Positions 1 to 13,338 of a stretch of 64,000 nt of DNA are shown piece by piece. The notes under the pieces are model-generated. The model searched no databases and had not been told where the DNA came from. It saw only the letters and a program-made list of their open reading frames with translations. Each line of letters opens with the position of its first letter. Within the stretch, counting starts at the first letter, position 1. A program made the position numbers and the translations under genes. Source of the stretch: Diplosphaera chodatii (taxonomy: Eukaryota; Chlorophyta; Trebouxiophyceae; Prasiolales; Stichococcaceae); the NCBI GenBank assembly GCA_032358165.1, contig JAALGY010000041.1, positions 62,001-126,000 on the forward strand, read 5' to 3'.

Positions 1-209
1 CGCCAAGCCCAACCAGATGTGCGCAAACCAACACACCCTTAATGGCCAGTCAGTCTGATGCCCCGGCCACTCTGATGAACGTCCTAATGTCCGACTGCTG
101 CGCCTTACTCAGCACCTGCCTTGTCCTGACCTGCCGTCGCACAGCCTGCCGCTGCGGCCTCCGCCGCCGCAGCTGTTTGCGCAGTCGTCACCGCACTGCA
201 GCCTTTCAT

Positions 210-3200
210 TCATGCTGTGCCGGGCCGCGGCTGCAGCGGCGCCGCGACGCGTGTGTCCACGATGAGGTGCACTGCTGTTGCAGCCGGGGCCCTGGGGTCC
301 TGGTAGTACGTCTTCAGCGCCACCTCCATCCAGGCGCCGCCCTCCCTGGCATTCAGAAAATTTCATGCTTAGTTCCACATGAACTCTAGCGCCACCTTCA
401 CCCAGGCGCCGCCCTCCCTGGCATTAAAACAGCACATTTCAGGGTGTAGGAAAGCAATTTCAGCGCCACCTCCATCCACAGGGCCACTCCCAGGGGCCAG
501 TCAGTGCCAGCTTGTGTTGGGGCCCTAGCGTCTGAAACGGATTGTGCGTAGCTATGCAGGGCCCCAACCTTCAGGCTGACAGCTGTGGACAGCCGGTTTT
601 CAAGACACCTTGCCGTGTAGTAGGCTGGTTTTGCGCTCCAGAATACAGGCATTAATACTGACACTCATGACCAGCCAGTTGACAGATGGACGCTGCGACA
701 CCAACCTGGTCAGTTCATACGCACCTGGGATTCGGCGTGTCGTTGCGCAGCGCCGCTAGGCAGCCCTGCAGCGCCGCGTGCGCGTCGCCAGCCCCCGGAT
801 CCGACAGGTCCCGCGGCAGCAGGCCGCCGAACAGCCGCCCCTCCGCATCCCACAGCACCAGCGGCGCCTCCGCAGTCGCGTCCGCCACGGTGAGCTGGGC
901 AGCGTACACCCACTGCCCGCCTGCACCATGGCAATCCTCACTCTAAGCTGTTTGCCTACGGACCCATGGACTTGTTTGCACGAGTTTTGGGGCGCTTGCT
1001 AATGGTCCAAGCGCTGGTGATGTGAGCAGGCAGCAGACGGAGGTACAGCAACCGCACGCAGGCACAGCAAATGTAGACGAGGCACATGGCCCTGTCGCAA
1101 GCCAGGCATGATTCCATCGCACGGTGCATAAGATGTTGATCAGGTAGGTTCGCTGTTGTCATGTGTTCCACCTGCGCTGCCGTCCTCCTCGTCTGGCTGG
1201 CACAGCTCCGCGACTGAGCCCGGCTGAACATCGGTGAGCCGCACCAGGCAGCGGCTGCGGGCGACGCGACCGCCGACGGTGTGCGCCAGCACCTGGTTTG
1301 GGGGTGTAGCAGAAAGAGCATCAGGCTGCAGGGCTTGCGAGGCATTGAGTCACGACACACAGCAAAGAATGCAGGCATCAGCTTGGGGGCAGGTGCTGGC
1401 CTGGTCATCAGCACAATTGCAGGTTCTGGTGAGTGTTGTAGCTTCGGGGAACAGAGCGATAGGGCATTGCGGATCTTTCGAGCTTCTCGACCATCGAAGC
1501 GCACCTGGCGCAGGGTGCGGAAGGGCTGCGCGTGGTGCGGGGTGGTGGTGCACCACTCGCCGGGGTTCCCCGGCGCCCACCCTGCAGTGCCACACACAGC
1601 ATGCTCCACCTGGTGCCCCAGAGCGAAAGACAGACGGTCGAACAGTCGTTTGAGGATAGCATGCCTCCTGTGCAGTCTGGACGTACGACAAGGGCAGGCC
1701 AGCGGCTGGCGACAGCCACAGTCACACATGTTGAGCTGGCTTATGGGACAAACCCTGCAAACCGCTGCGCTCCACTCAAGGTGTGTCTTTGTTTCGTTAC
1801 CTGCAACATTGTTGGCGGCACGGCGTCTCGCATCCTCTGCCAGCAGCGCAGTCACATCCTCCCCATTCGCTGGCCACGGCAGCCTGCACCACCAACCAAC
1901 TCTGATGACGGGAGTTGGCATCTGACCACAGCAATGAATATGAATGACAGTCAACCGACAACAATGCACCCAACACAACAAGGTGCATGTCAGCTCTGCA
2001 ATCATTTTGAAGTGAGGTCTCAACAGTGTGCACCAATGGACGCTTAGTACTGACAATGGATTGACTAGTGGATCAACTCACCACTTGGAGGCGGCATGGT
2101 AGGCGGCCTGCAGCTGGCCCCGCGTCGCAAAGGCGCCCACATTCCGCAGCTTCACCCAGTCGCCTGCGCCAGACATCCTCGCACACACTTTGGCGTGTTC
2201 CTAAATCCAAGTGAGTTGAGCAGGCCCACACTATCGTGCAGGGTGTCATATGCGGAAGCTGCACGCATTTGCAAGTGCTGCTGCTGGATGCCATGCACTC
2301 CACCACAGTCCATGGTCACAATGCGGCTTGGTGAAGTACGGTCAATGACAGAAAAGTAGGTGAAATGGGGAGCACAACAACTGCAAGTACGGAAGACGAA
2401 GAGGCGTGCCTGGCTCCGGTAGGCTGCCGCTGCGACGCACGGCGTCCGCTCCCACAAACACCGGCACGAGAGTGCCGAGCGGCGGCATGCCGTCACCCAG
2501 CGCCGCCAGCTCCTACATCACAGAAAAAATACTGCAGCGAATGGTGGGCAAACAATGGCAAACCTACACAAGCGAGGCACCCTTCAGACACCAGGTCATA
2601 CACTAGCTGCAATGCTCTGGCCAGTTGCTGTGATTGCCCTGCCACAGGCAGCGCAGCTCTGACCCCGGATCTACAACAGCTCCAGCCCCTGAATGCAGAT
2701 CGTGCACACCTCTGCGGTCAGCCACCGCTGGATGCGTTCGCCCGGGATCTGCATCGCCTGGGTGGCGCTCGCTGCAGGGCCGCCGTTCTGCATGCCGCCC
2801 GCCCCGGCATGCCCGTTCTGCTGCCCATCTGTGGCCTGCTGCTGCTGCTGTGCACCAGACGGCGGCTGAGCGTCCAGCATGGTGGTCAGCCTGCAGCGGA
2901 GCCAGGCAGGCCTTTCCTGCTCTTGTTGGCAGCGACAGCCAACCTAACTGCTGGCCGGTGCAGTCCGACACAGCAGAGCAGAGCCATGCTTGACATGCAA
3001 GCTCTCAACATCAGTGTATGGATCCTGATGAGGAGTTTCCAGCATTTGAGAAATGCCAGCGGACTCACTCGGGGGCAAGGGGCCTCGCGTCGGTGCCGTC
3101 CCATATGAACATGAGAACGCCGCCTGCCGCACCGCTAGTGTCCTCGCCTCCGCAGCCCTGCTGCTCTGGCTTCACAGGCGACTCCAGCGGCCGCACTGCC

Positions 3201-6200
3201 ACCACCTGTGCATGTCGATGACAGGGGCACCGCTGACATGGTTGGCAGCAGCGTGGACTCATGAATGCAGCAGTCTGCAAAACGATGTTCATGGAACCGC
3301 CGAGCTGCTTGCGACTCAAAGCGCTGCCCTGAGGCAGAACATTAAGTACTGGATCGAGGCTCCTGCAGCACCTGTGGTCCGCTACAGAACATTCTCCACA
3401 GAAGTTGAGTCTACAATGTTGACTTCAAACTCTGATACTGAGCAGGCTCTGAACAGACTGCGCACCCGGCAGATGCAGTCAAAGAACTGGCCGGGGGCCG
3501 CGTCCATGAGCTTCGCCAGATACTTCCGGCGGCCCTCGCCGCGCGGCAGCGACGCCCGATAGCTCCGAATCCTGCAGCGACAGAGCAAACCCCTCACGCA
3601 CCGCATTAAAGGTGTAAATTCCGAAGGATCCCCTGTACGTCGGAGCATCTGTCGTGTGGTGCAACCTGGACCACTGCTGTGATGGCGGCTGCAGCACTTC
3701 AGTGGAGACAGCTACTTTCAGCCCAGCGCACAGGATGCCGTGGGCAGCAGGTCAGGGCGCCTCCCACACGTGGAGCTGCTGCCTCACCAGGCCAGGTAGG
3801 CGCCCTCTGAGTCCTCCTGGAAGGTGTAGGTCCGCCCGGAGTGCGCATATGGCTGCAGCGGCGCCTGCAGTGCAGGGTCCAGAGTGAGAGCCAGGCACCG
3901 GGGCCTTGTGAGTGTCGTTGACTGCTTGCATCAGCCGGTGCAATCTGCGGCAATGACTACAGGGTGATGTTGAGCGGCAATGCCAGAGCCCTGCTGGCAC
4001 CAATGCTTGATGTGCCAAGTGCCAAGTGCAGGCATTGCAATGTGTGAGCAGAAAAACGCAATCTGCGAACCTAGGGGTGCATGTCACGGCCTTCCACCCC
4101 TTACCCATCATTGTACAGGGTGGCAATCATTGTATAGGGTGGCATGCCAATGCAGTTTGCGACAGGGGCCGCACCTGCTGCCTGCCGTCGAAAATGCAGA
4201 AGGCGAGGCCCGACTTGGGGCCCACCTTGCCGCTCAGCTGCGGCTTCCCATTGTAGTACTGGCCCTGCAAACCCAGCAGCAGGGCTCAAGAGAGGCACCA
4301 CAGTTGACCTGGCCGTGCAGGTGCGGTCAGATGAGACCTTAACATTCTGATTAATGGGTGTGAGCAAGCGCGAAGTTCCCATGCGCACAGACTCAGGCGG
4401 AGCATTGTCGGCTGCTGAGCACACCAATCCCACGAACGGTATGCCTGTAGACAAGATGCTACAGAAGCCAAGGGCACCCACCAGCACGCTCACGTCGACA
4501 CGGTGGAGGCGGAGGGATGTCGCCGCCCAAGTGTATGATGTATGTTCTCTGAGTTTACAAAGTCAGAAAGTACCGACACGGTCTGTGTCTATATACACTC
4601 ACGTTGACGCGGTGGAGGCGGATGATGTCGCCGCCGCGGTGCACCTTCGGCAGCGCCGACGGGGCGCCAAACAGGATGAAGTCCACGCCCTCGGCTAGGC
4701 CGGGGGTCTCCTCCGTCGAGGGGTCCCACAGCACGAAGTTCATCACCCAGTCTGCAGCAGCACCGTCAGGGCGTGAATTTACATGTGCAGACTTCACATC
4801 AACAAGGTGGGTACCTCTGCCACTTCAAGGATACCTTTGCCACTTCAGCGATGGTGGAAATGACAGCTTGGCAGCAACGCTTCCAGGCGTAGGTGCCCAT
4901 GTTTCTGGCAGCACCTGTGCCGCGGCTGCGGCGCGGCTGGGTCGCCTCTGTGATGACCGCATACACATGGCACGGCCGCCCACCAAAGTTGCCCACCTGC
5001 AGCAATCGAAGACATGCGTCTGACCTGCTGTTGCATGCTGACACTGTGACAGAAAGAAAGCACCCTTATTCACTTTCTGAGGCCCTCACCAAAAAGCAGG
5101 CTGCCAACTGCAGCATTACTGCTGTGCTGCGTCATACAGAGTGGCTTTTAAAGCAAAGGCCTACTGCATGGACTCGGCACCCAAGGGGCGCAGAGATTGT
5201 GCACCTCGCTGAGCATGGTGTAGGCGTACTGCCCGCCGGTGCGCGGCTCCGGGTTGCGCGGCACCGTCAGCGACCCGTCAGGCAGCTGCTGCACCTGCGG
5301 TGAAGTGGTTTCACTATTTCCCATCAGTACTTCCCTGGTGCTCTTGCTACCTGACACCACCCGCTGCTTGTTGCCTGCTGTACCGCATCAGACGATGTCA
5401 GATCAGCATTATGCCGACAGGCAGCCGCTGTATCTGTGCCGAGTGGAGTCCTTGGTCTCGTGGGGAACGTTGGTCAGCTCACAGTGCATCTCATCACGGT
5501 CCAGTATTGCAGCATGCTCACAGAAAGACGCACAGTGAATCATAGGCAGTGTCCAGCCGCACCTGGGGCGCTCCAGCATGCTGCAGCTGCTGCGGCAGCT
5601 GCACCTGCGCATGGGGCGCTGCGTAGTCCCACTCCGGCTGCTGCTGCTGCGCCCGTTGCTGCTGTGGCGGCGGCGGCGGCTGCGGAGCCACTGGGGCCGC
5701 ACCAGCGGCAGGGCCATGCTGCTGGGTCTGCCGTATCGCAGGTGCCGGCTGCTGCTGTGGCGGCTGGAGTGGTGGCTGCCGCGGCACCGGCGGCTGTCGC
5801 TGCTGTGGCTGCTGCTGCGGCAAAGCTGGTGATGGCTGTTGCTGCTGCGGCTGCTGTGGCAGTGGCTGCTGCGTAGCTGGCAGCTTTGCCTGTGGTGGTG
5901 GCGCCTTCGGCTGCTGCGCCTGCTGCTGTGGCGGCACTAATTGGTGCACCTGCCGCTGCTGCAAGGGCGATGGCTGCCGCTGCGGCTGCGGCTGCGGCTG
6001 CCGGGGCTGCTGCTGCTGCTGTACCTGCTGTGTCTGTCATATTGACACAGTGACCATCAGCAGGATACCAAAAGCAGCGTTTCACCAATGGTTGAAGACA
6101 AAGAGGTTCCCAGACACCACTCCAGTTGGATGCAGCTCGTGCGCCTCAGCGACGGTCGCACCTGCGGGCGGGGCGGCAAGACCAGCGGGCTGTGCACGAG

Positions 6201-9200
6201 GTCAGGTCGCCACAGCAGCGCAGGCAGCAGCGTCAACTTTGGGCCTGCCGCCGGCTGCTCTGTCGCTGGCTGCGCTGCAGGGCCTGCTGCTGGCTGGCCC
6301 GCTGCGCCCTGCACTGCGGGACTTGCCACTGGTTGGCTCGTTGCTCCCTGCACTGCGGCACTTGCCACTGGCTGGTTGGCTGCCCTTTGCAATGGCAGCG
6401 GCGAGACCAGCGAGCTGTGCACATAGTCGGGCCGCTGCAGCGGCGCAGGGAGCTGCGTCAGCGTTGGGCCTGCCGCCGGCTGTTCTTCCGCTGGCTGCAC
6501 TGCAGCACCTGCATGTGGCTGGCTTGCTGGCAATGGCAGCGACAGCACCAGCGAGCTGTGCACATAGTCGGGTTGCTGCAGCACCGCTGGGAGCGGCGTC
6601 AGCTTCGCAGCCGCAGCCGGGTGCGCAGCCGTCTGTTGCCGTGAGGACGGCTGCTGCTGCGTCGGCAATGGCTGCTGTGGCTGCTGCGGCGGCACCTGCT
6701 GCCGCTGTGGCACCTGCTCAGGAGCTCACTTATCAACACTTATCAACACCCAGCTTGAAAGCCTGCCGTAGGCGTTATGCTATGAGATGGTAGTAAGTAA
6801 AAAACTGCAGAAGAGCTGCTCATTGCTTGGTGCACCTGCTGCGATGATACCAGCGTGCTGTGCACGAAGCCGGGCCGCTGCAGATGAGCCGGAAGCGGCG
6901 TCAGCTTTGGCCCCGCGGCTGGTTGCTCTGTTCCTGACTGCACAGCGGCAGCTGGTGCAGGCTGGCTCGCTGCTCCCAGCAACGGCTGCGACAACACCGG
7001 TAGGCTGTGCACGAAATCGGGCCGCTGTAGATGCGCCGGGAGAGGCGTCAGCTTTGGGCCTGCCGCCGGCTGCTCTGCTGCTTCCGGCACTGCCACCCCT
7101 GCTGCTGGCTGGCTTGCTGCTCCCTGCACTGAGCTGACAACTGCCGCCGGCTGGCTTGCTGCTCCCTGCAAAGGCTGTGGCAGAACCAGCGGGCTGTGCA
7201 CGAAGTCGGGCCGCTGCAGCGGCGCCGGGAGCGGCGTCAGCTTTGGGCGCGATGGCTGCTGCGCTGCTTCCTGCGCCCCAGCGCCTGCTACTGGTGACCG
7301 GCCACCTGCTTCCTGCGTCCCAGAACTGGCCGCCGCTTGGCTTGCTGCTTCCTGCAGCGTAGTGCCTGCTGCCGATGGCTGCTGCGCCAGACGCCTCTCA
7401 ACTGCAGCAGCTGCCGGGCCGGGTGCCGCTGCCACAACAAACCCTAAGTCCGGTCTTGCGCGCGCTGCTGCGATTGCAAACAGGCCGCGACTGGCGGGGT
7501 TGACTGCCTGAACAGGCGCAGCAGGCGCATCGGCACTTGGGGTCAGCCCCGCCGCTGTCTCGTCTCCAGGCAGCTGCAGCACTGCGGCGGGCTGCGATGT
7601 ACCAGCCGGATGCAGCCACGGCGCTGGCTGCGTGTGCAAGGACTGCGCGCGGTCGGCAACCTGAGCCCAGCAACATTTAGGGTTTAGGGTTTAACCCAAC
7701 ACGAATGGAAAACTCAGGCATGCGAACCGGCAACCTTCCATGGGCAGGTGCATGCCAGGCTACACAATGGGCATCAAGGCCCCCCACAACGTGCACCCTG
7801 CCAGCAATGTCGGCCACTCCTGCAGGGCCTACACTGCAGCAGGCTGCAGCTGCCGTCACCTGCTGTTTTGTGCGTCGCTTGGCTGCAGGCTCAGGCAGCA
7901 GGGCGGGTGCCAGGCGCCACGTCTGGTGCCGCAGATCCGCACGCGCCGAGGTGCCGTCATCGAACTTGATGGTGTGCAGACTCTGCAATCACGACTGCTC
8001 GTGTTAGCCAGCCATGCACATCCCGCTGGTCGCCCATCTGCAGCAGCTGACTTCAGCATGTGGCAGGTTGGTTGCGGTTGCATCTGCACATATTGTGAGA
8101 TGACCATAGGGGATGCCTTGCGATTTGTTTGATGGCTGTCTTTGACAGGGTGTTTATTCATGTCTGCATGCAGCGGCGTGCTCACTGTCACACCTTGCTG
8201 GCGTCCCAGGCGGTGATGTGCCCGAGGTTGAAGTGCTCTTCGCAAAACAGGCTGATGCGACGCCACAGCAGCTCGGCCCCTTGCAGCCTTGAACCCTCCG
8301 CACAGCCTCCGAACTGAGCTTGCAGTGCTGCTGGTGGTGCAGCTATTGGTCGAGTAGCTGGTGGCAATACAGCTGGTGCGCTGGGCTCCTTGCCGGCAGC
8401 CGGCAGACTAGGATGTGCGGGTGCTGTGCCTGCTGTGTCTGGCGGCGAACTCTGAGCGCCTGCAGTCCTGATGGGCGCTGCTGCTGCCGCTGCTGGTGGC
8501 CCTGTTGCTGCTGTCTGTGGGCATGGTGATACTGCTGGCTGCTGTCCGCTTCGTGCTGCTGATGCTTTAGGTGGTGACCCACCAGCTGGGAACGCAGACT
8601 GCACCTGTGCACTGTCGCGCATGTCATGCGGCCCCTGGGAGGAACCTGAACCCTGAGGTACACCCTGCAGGCGGCCGAGCAGCCCCAAGTTGGGGGGCTG
8701 CGCCTCTGGAACGCTGCCGGCAGGGCCACCCTGCAGCGCCGTGCTCCCCGCAGTTGCTGGCGCTTTGGTGCCTGCAGGCCACAACAAGGCTGGGAGTGTC
8801 CAGCTGGAGCAGATGATGTGATCAGTGTTATGGCGTGAACAACCGACGTGCTTCGTGGCGGCAAAGTAGTACATGAAGCTGTCCCGACAGCCACTATTCT
8901 GCAGTGGTTTGTCGTTGCTTCGGGGTCAAAGCTGCGCAAAATTAGAGCGCAGAGTTGCGGGTCATTGTGAGCATCACCCTGGAGATACGCCTCTGCCCGG
9001 CGGCGGTAGCCCTCGTTTTCGTCGCGGCAACTGCCACACAGCAGGCGCCTGCCGAGAGCGCCGGCCGGCGTCCCGCGGCTGTCAGAAGTGCCGCAAGCAG
9101 AGCACTCCTGCAGGGTGGAGGCCGACAAAGTGTCGTTCAAAGCTCAAAGTGATCGCAATCCACCTTGGTGTCGCTTCAGTGAGAAGCAGACCAGGCCTGC

Positions 9201-12200
9201 TGCCATACTCTGCATTTGTCTGCCTGGACTTGTTGGGCAGGGCGGACAGAAGGTCATCTTAGTACACACACCTCCATGGGACCTGCCAATGCCAGGGAAC
9301 AGCACAAGCATGTCCCAGGCATGGGGCTGCCTTGCAGGTCTGGAGACTGCACACGGCTGGATACTGCACACGGCTGTCTTTTAAATGAACAGCAGCAATG
9401 AACAAGACGGCAGAGAGCCTCCTGAAGCGAATCACCCGTGCAATCGTGGCCGTCCGCAGATTGAATGGCCCCTGCACCGCAGACTGGGCCCTTGGCTGCA
9501 CTGCGGATGCCTCCGGTGTTGCAGCTACAGGCCCTCTTGCTCGACTTGCCGGTTGCAAAACCGCTCCATCTGCTGCGGCTGCTGCACTGCCAGCAGCCAC
9601 TTGCTGACTGGGTGAACCGCTCGCATCACGCTGCAGCTGCTTCGCTGCAGGGTGGATGTTGGCACTCCCGCCCCCGCTGGGCTCCGGTGGCTGCTGCTGC
9701 TTTTCTGCCGCCGCTAACACTGTCGCTGCTATCGCCGCCGTCGCCGAAATTGCTGCTGATGCTGACCCCTCCGCTGTTGACGGTCGTGGCGATACTGCTA
9801 CCAGTGTCGGCGGCAGCACCGCCATCTCACGAGCTGCTGCAGAGAACCTCTCCAGCCCATTTGTCCCACTATCTGCATGTGCGTGGAACACACTCTATCG
9901 GGTGGCGCTCGACCCTTCTTCTTTTGAGTTGTGCAGTGCTTGAATCCTTGTGCAGCGCTTGTATCGTAGCATCAGCACCCTGCTGCCGGTGTGATGCAAT
10001 GTTCTCCTCAACAGGGAGGATAACATGTCGACTACCAAATATTTGGGTTGCTGGCATAGGCCTTTATTGCAGCAGCAGCAGCAGCAGCAGAAAAGCCACC
10101 TGTGAAGTGCAGGAGAGCAGCTGCAGCCTCTGGCCGCAGGCCTTGGGTTGGCATGGTGTGCACCAGGTAGCTGAGTCGGCTGACTGCGGCCTGCAATGAC
10201 CGACATGCCATGCTCAATGACATGCGCAAATGGCAGACACTCCAGCACCAGACTGGAAGGCATGTGGGTGAAACTGGCACAAGGTATGTAGCAGCTACTT
10301 GTCACTCTGGGGGAACAGCAACGCAATGCAGCGACACGGTCCCCGCTGCCCGCAGCACTTGCGCAGCACGAGCCAGGGACTGCAATTCATCCACTGAGGA
10401 AGTTGGGCTTACGTTGAATGCCGCAACTCCCTCGGGCGTCAAGGTGTCGTGGGCAGCGGCTGCCACGGCTTCGCAGGCTGCGGTGACGCCGCTGCCGACA
10501 GCAGTTGCTGCCACGACAAAGTGGGCATAGGTGTCCACAGACCGGCGCAGCCGCTCTTGGCGCGCGCCTACACAGAGCCATAAGCACTGGGGAGTCAGGG
10601 TCCACCATGATGAGGTTTGAAGCTGTCATCTATCTGCATGCGTAGCTCGCATCTGATGTGCATGTGCAGCAACATCAAAGCTGCACGCCCAGCAACAACA
10701 TGGTGTGGCATGGCATGTGCAAAGTCACCCAGGTTTGCAGGCAGTAGATAGCTCACTGCAGGGTTCAGGCTCGCCTGTGTAAACCTTTGCGGCGTGCCGC
10801 GACTCGACCCCACCGCCAGAATGCATGCGCGCCACCAGTTCGCGGCCCTGCATGCCCCCCATATTCTACCCCTCACATCACAAAAGGCTCTTGTGCTGGT
10901 GGTGAGGTGGGATTTGCCGCAAGAAGCAGGAACCAGCACAGCCTTCTGAACCTTGCACACCTCTGCTGTGCAGCTGAGGATGCGCTCGTCGCGAGGCAGC
11001 TCCGGCAGGGGCTGCTGCAGCCACTGCACAGATGCTGCAGGTGCTTCCGGAATGGGCGCATGCGGCTCCGCTGCCACTGGGGCGGGGACGGAATGTGGCG
11101 GCACAGGCGGGGCGTCTGTCACATCCCCCAGCTGCGCCAATTGATTGAGCCCCTGGTCCGGTGCGAGCTGCAGTTGTGCTGCTGCGGCCGCCGTCGCTTG
11201 TACCGCAGCCGCCGGCGCCGAGGGAGGCCTCTGCTGCATCACCAGGGTTGCCACAAATGCCTCCACCTGTCCCAGATCGCACAGCACATCAGCTGCACAT
11301 GCTGATGTGACAATTCTCTAACTTGACGCTTTGACAAGCCAAGCCCTCAATTGCTGTGCTTGCACGCTTCGACACTCGCCAGTTCTGGGACGACCATGGC
11401 TCACAGCATCTAGTGGTACAGTTTGATGTGCAGACGGTCACGCCAGAACTCTGGCAGCTTGCCTGATCCCTGATGAAGCTCTTGCGGGATTCCATGTCCT
11501 CCCCAGTCTCTGCTGACAGCTGCTGCCGGATCATCTTCTCTGTCACCGTCTGCAACATGCACCAACATGAATATATCGACAGGGTTACAGTGCACACAAT
11601 GTGCATGCTGTTGCTATTGGCAGGGACCTCGCATTAGGACCCACCTTCACGTCCACCGTCTTCAGTATCTGGTGTATACGCTGGCCCAGCTCCTCGTCAG
11701 TGAGCGCTTGCGCCCCCTGCTGCGGCTGAGTGCTGGTGACGCCGGAATCAGTGCAGGCTTGCGCATGCTGGGGAGCGTGCGGCTGACTTGCAGTCGGCTC
11801 CGCCATCAGAGTATGCCCTGAAGCAGCCGCTGGCGGCTCGCCGCCTGGGTCCGCTGCATCGGCTGCAGCAGCCTGCACGACCTGGGCAGCAGCTGGGTCG
11901 GCGGCAACGTCTGCTGCCTGTGGCGCCACACCGACTGGCGGCTGTACAACTTCCGCAGCTGCCGGCGATGTGCTGCGTGCAGCCCCTTGCGGAAGTCGTG
12001 CACGAACGACTGTGCCGGGCGCTGGGCCGGGCGCAGCGGCATCATCAAGCCTCCGCCTTTCTCTGCCATCCTCTGCTGTGCAGCTGCAAGAAGGAAGGCG
12101 CTGAGTATTGATCCATGAGCATGGGTTGGGTCAAGCATGCGCAACTCCACAAGTGCATCGTGCAGTGTGGTGCAGTGATATCGTGCTACCTGCGGCAGTG

Positions 12201-13285
12201 GGCTTGCAGGCCGCCCACACTTTTCTGGTCGACAGAAAAGGCGGATGCATCTTGTTCAGCACCGCACTTGCGGCATGCCTCGAACACCTGTTTGCCCATG
12301 TCCCCACCCTGTACACAAGTGGCTTCCATGTGGCAGCACGTGCCACTATGTACATGGTGACGCAGGGCCTTGTCATGCAGGACGCCACAGTGCTCTGGAT
12401 GATGGGCTTGCCTGCGCCTGTGACACAGCAGCTGCCATTGCTGTCGTGGCGGCAACTGGTGGACTGCCTTGCCTTGGGCTCTCCTGTCCGGTAGACATGG
12501 CGCATAAGACGCAGCACACTGTAACCCTATCATTTGGCTTGCAAGCTTTACAGGTGTTGCACAGGGACGGCAGGCTGTGCACGGGTTGCCACATGTCATC
12601 CGACCATGTGCCTGACAAGCACCCCACGCCACCTGCTCAAGCAGCTGCGATGGCTGCATGCTGGCGTCTGGCGGCGTGAGGAAGCCGACGCTGGGCTCGC
12701 TGTCAGAGTCCTGGGTGCCGGGCGGCGGCGTGCGCTGCAGGCCGTCTCCCTGTACCTCTGTCGGGATGAAATCCTGCAGAATTGGACGGCAGATTTAGCA
12801 AATCCACGGAGCAGGACAGCTGATGACGGGGTGATCCCATGCTGCGAGTGTGACAACAAATGTGTCTCCTGCCAATCTGCCGGCAGGCAACCCCAGAACA
12901 CCCTCCATCAGCCTGTCCATACCGCACGCTACTGATGTGTTGAAAGTCCAGCTGTGAAGCCTCACCTGCGAGACCTGAGGGGTCAGCGGCTGCGTGTCGT
13001 CACCCGCTGCCAGCAGCTGCGTCTCGGCGTCCATGTACTGCGTCTCAGCACCCAGCTGCATGCGCACCACTGCCGCTGCCTCCGCCGCTGCTGCCGCTGC
13101 CACCGCCGCCGCCACCTCCGCCGCTGCATCACCCACTTGCTCGGAGGCCACAGCGCTGACCATCGCATTACCGGCGGCAGGACCTGCTGGCTGCATGTCC
13201 CTGCTGGTTGCCGGAAGGTGTGTTTCGGCATCCATGTACTGCGTCTCAGCCTGCAGCTGCATGCGCACGGCAGCCGCTGCCTCGT

Positions 13286-13338
<53 letters not shown>

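Noticed and set aside
956..2056. 366-residue open frame on the minus strand
   Set aside because: It crosses real POT1 exons (1172-1292, 1505-1581) in the wrong frame for part of its length and has no protein-like pattern of its own.
5436..5876. Poly-Ala and Leu/Arg-rich frames opposite the Gln-rich exon
   Set aside because: They are shadow frames of the CTG-rich tract; splice phase supports the Gln/Pro frame on the minus strand.
7676..7692. Chromosome end or subtelomere
   Set aside because: Only about two and a half telomeric units occur, embedded in an intron with genes on both sides.
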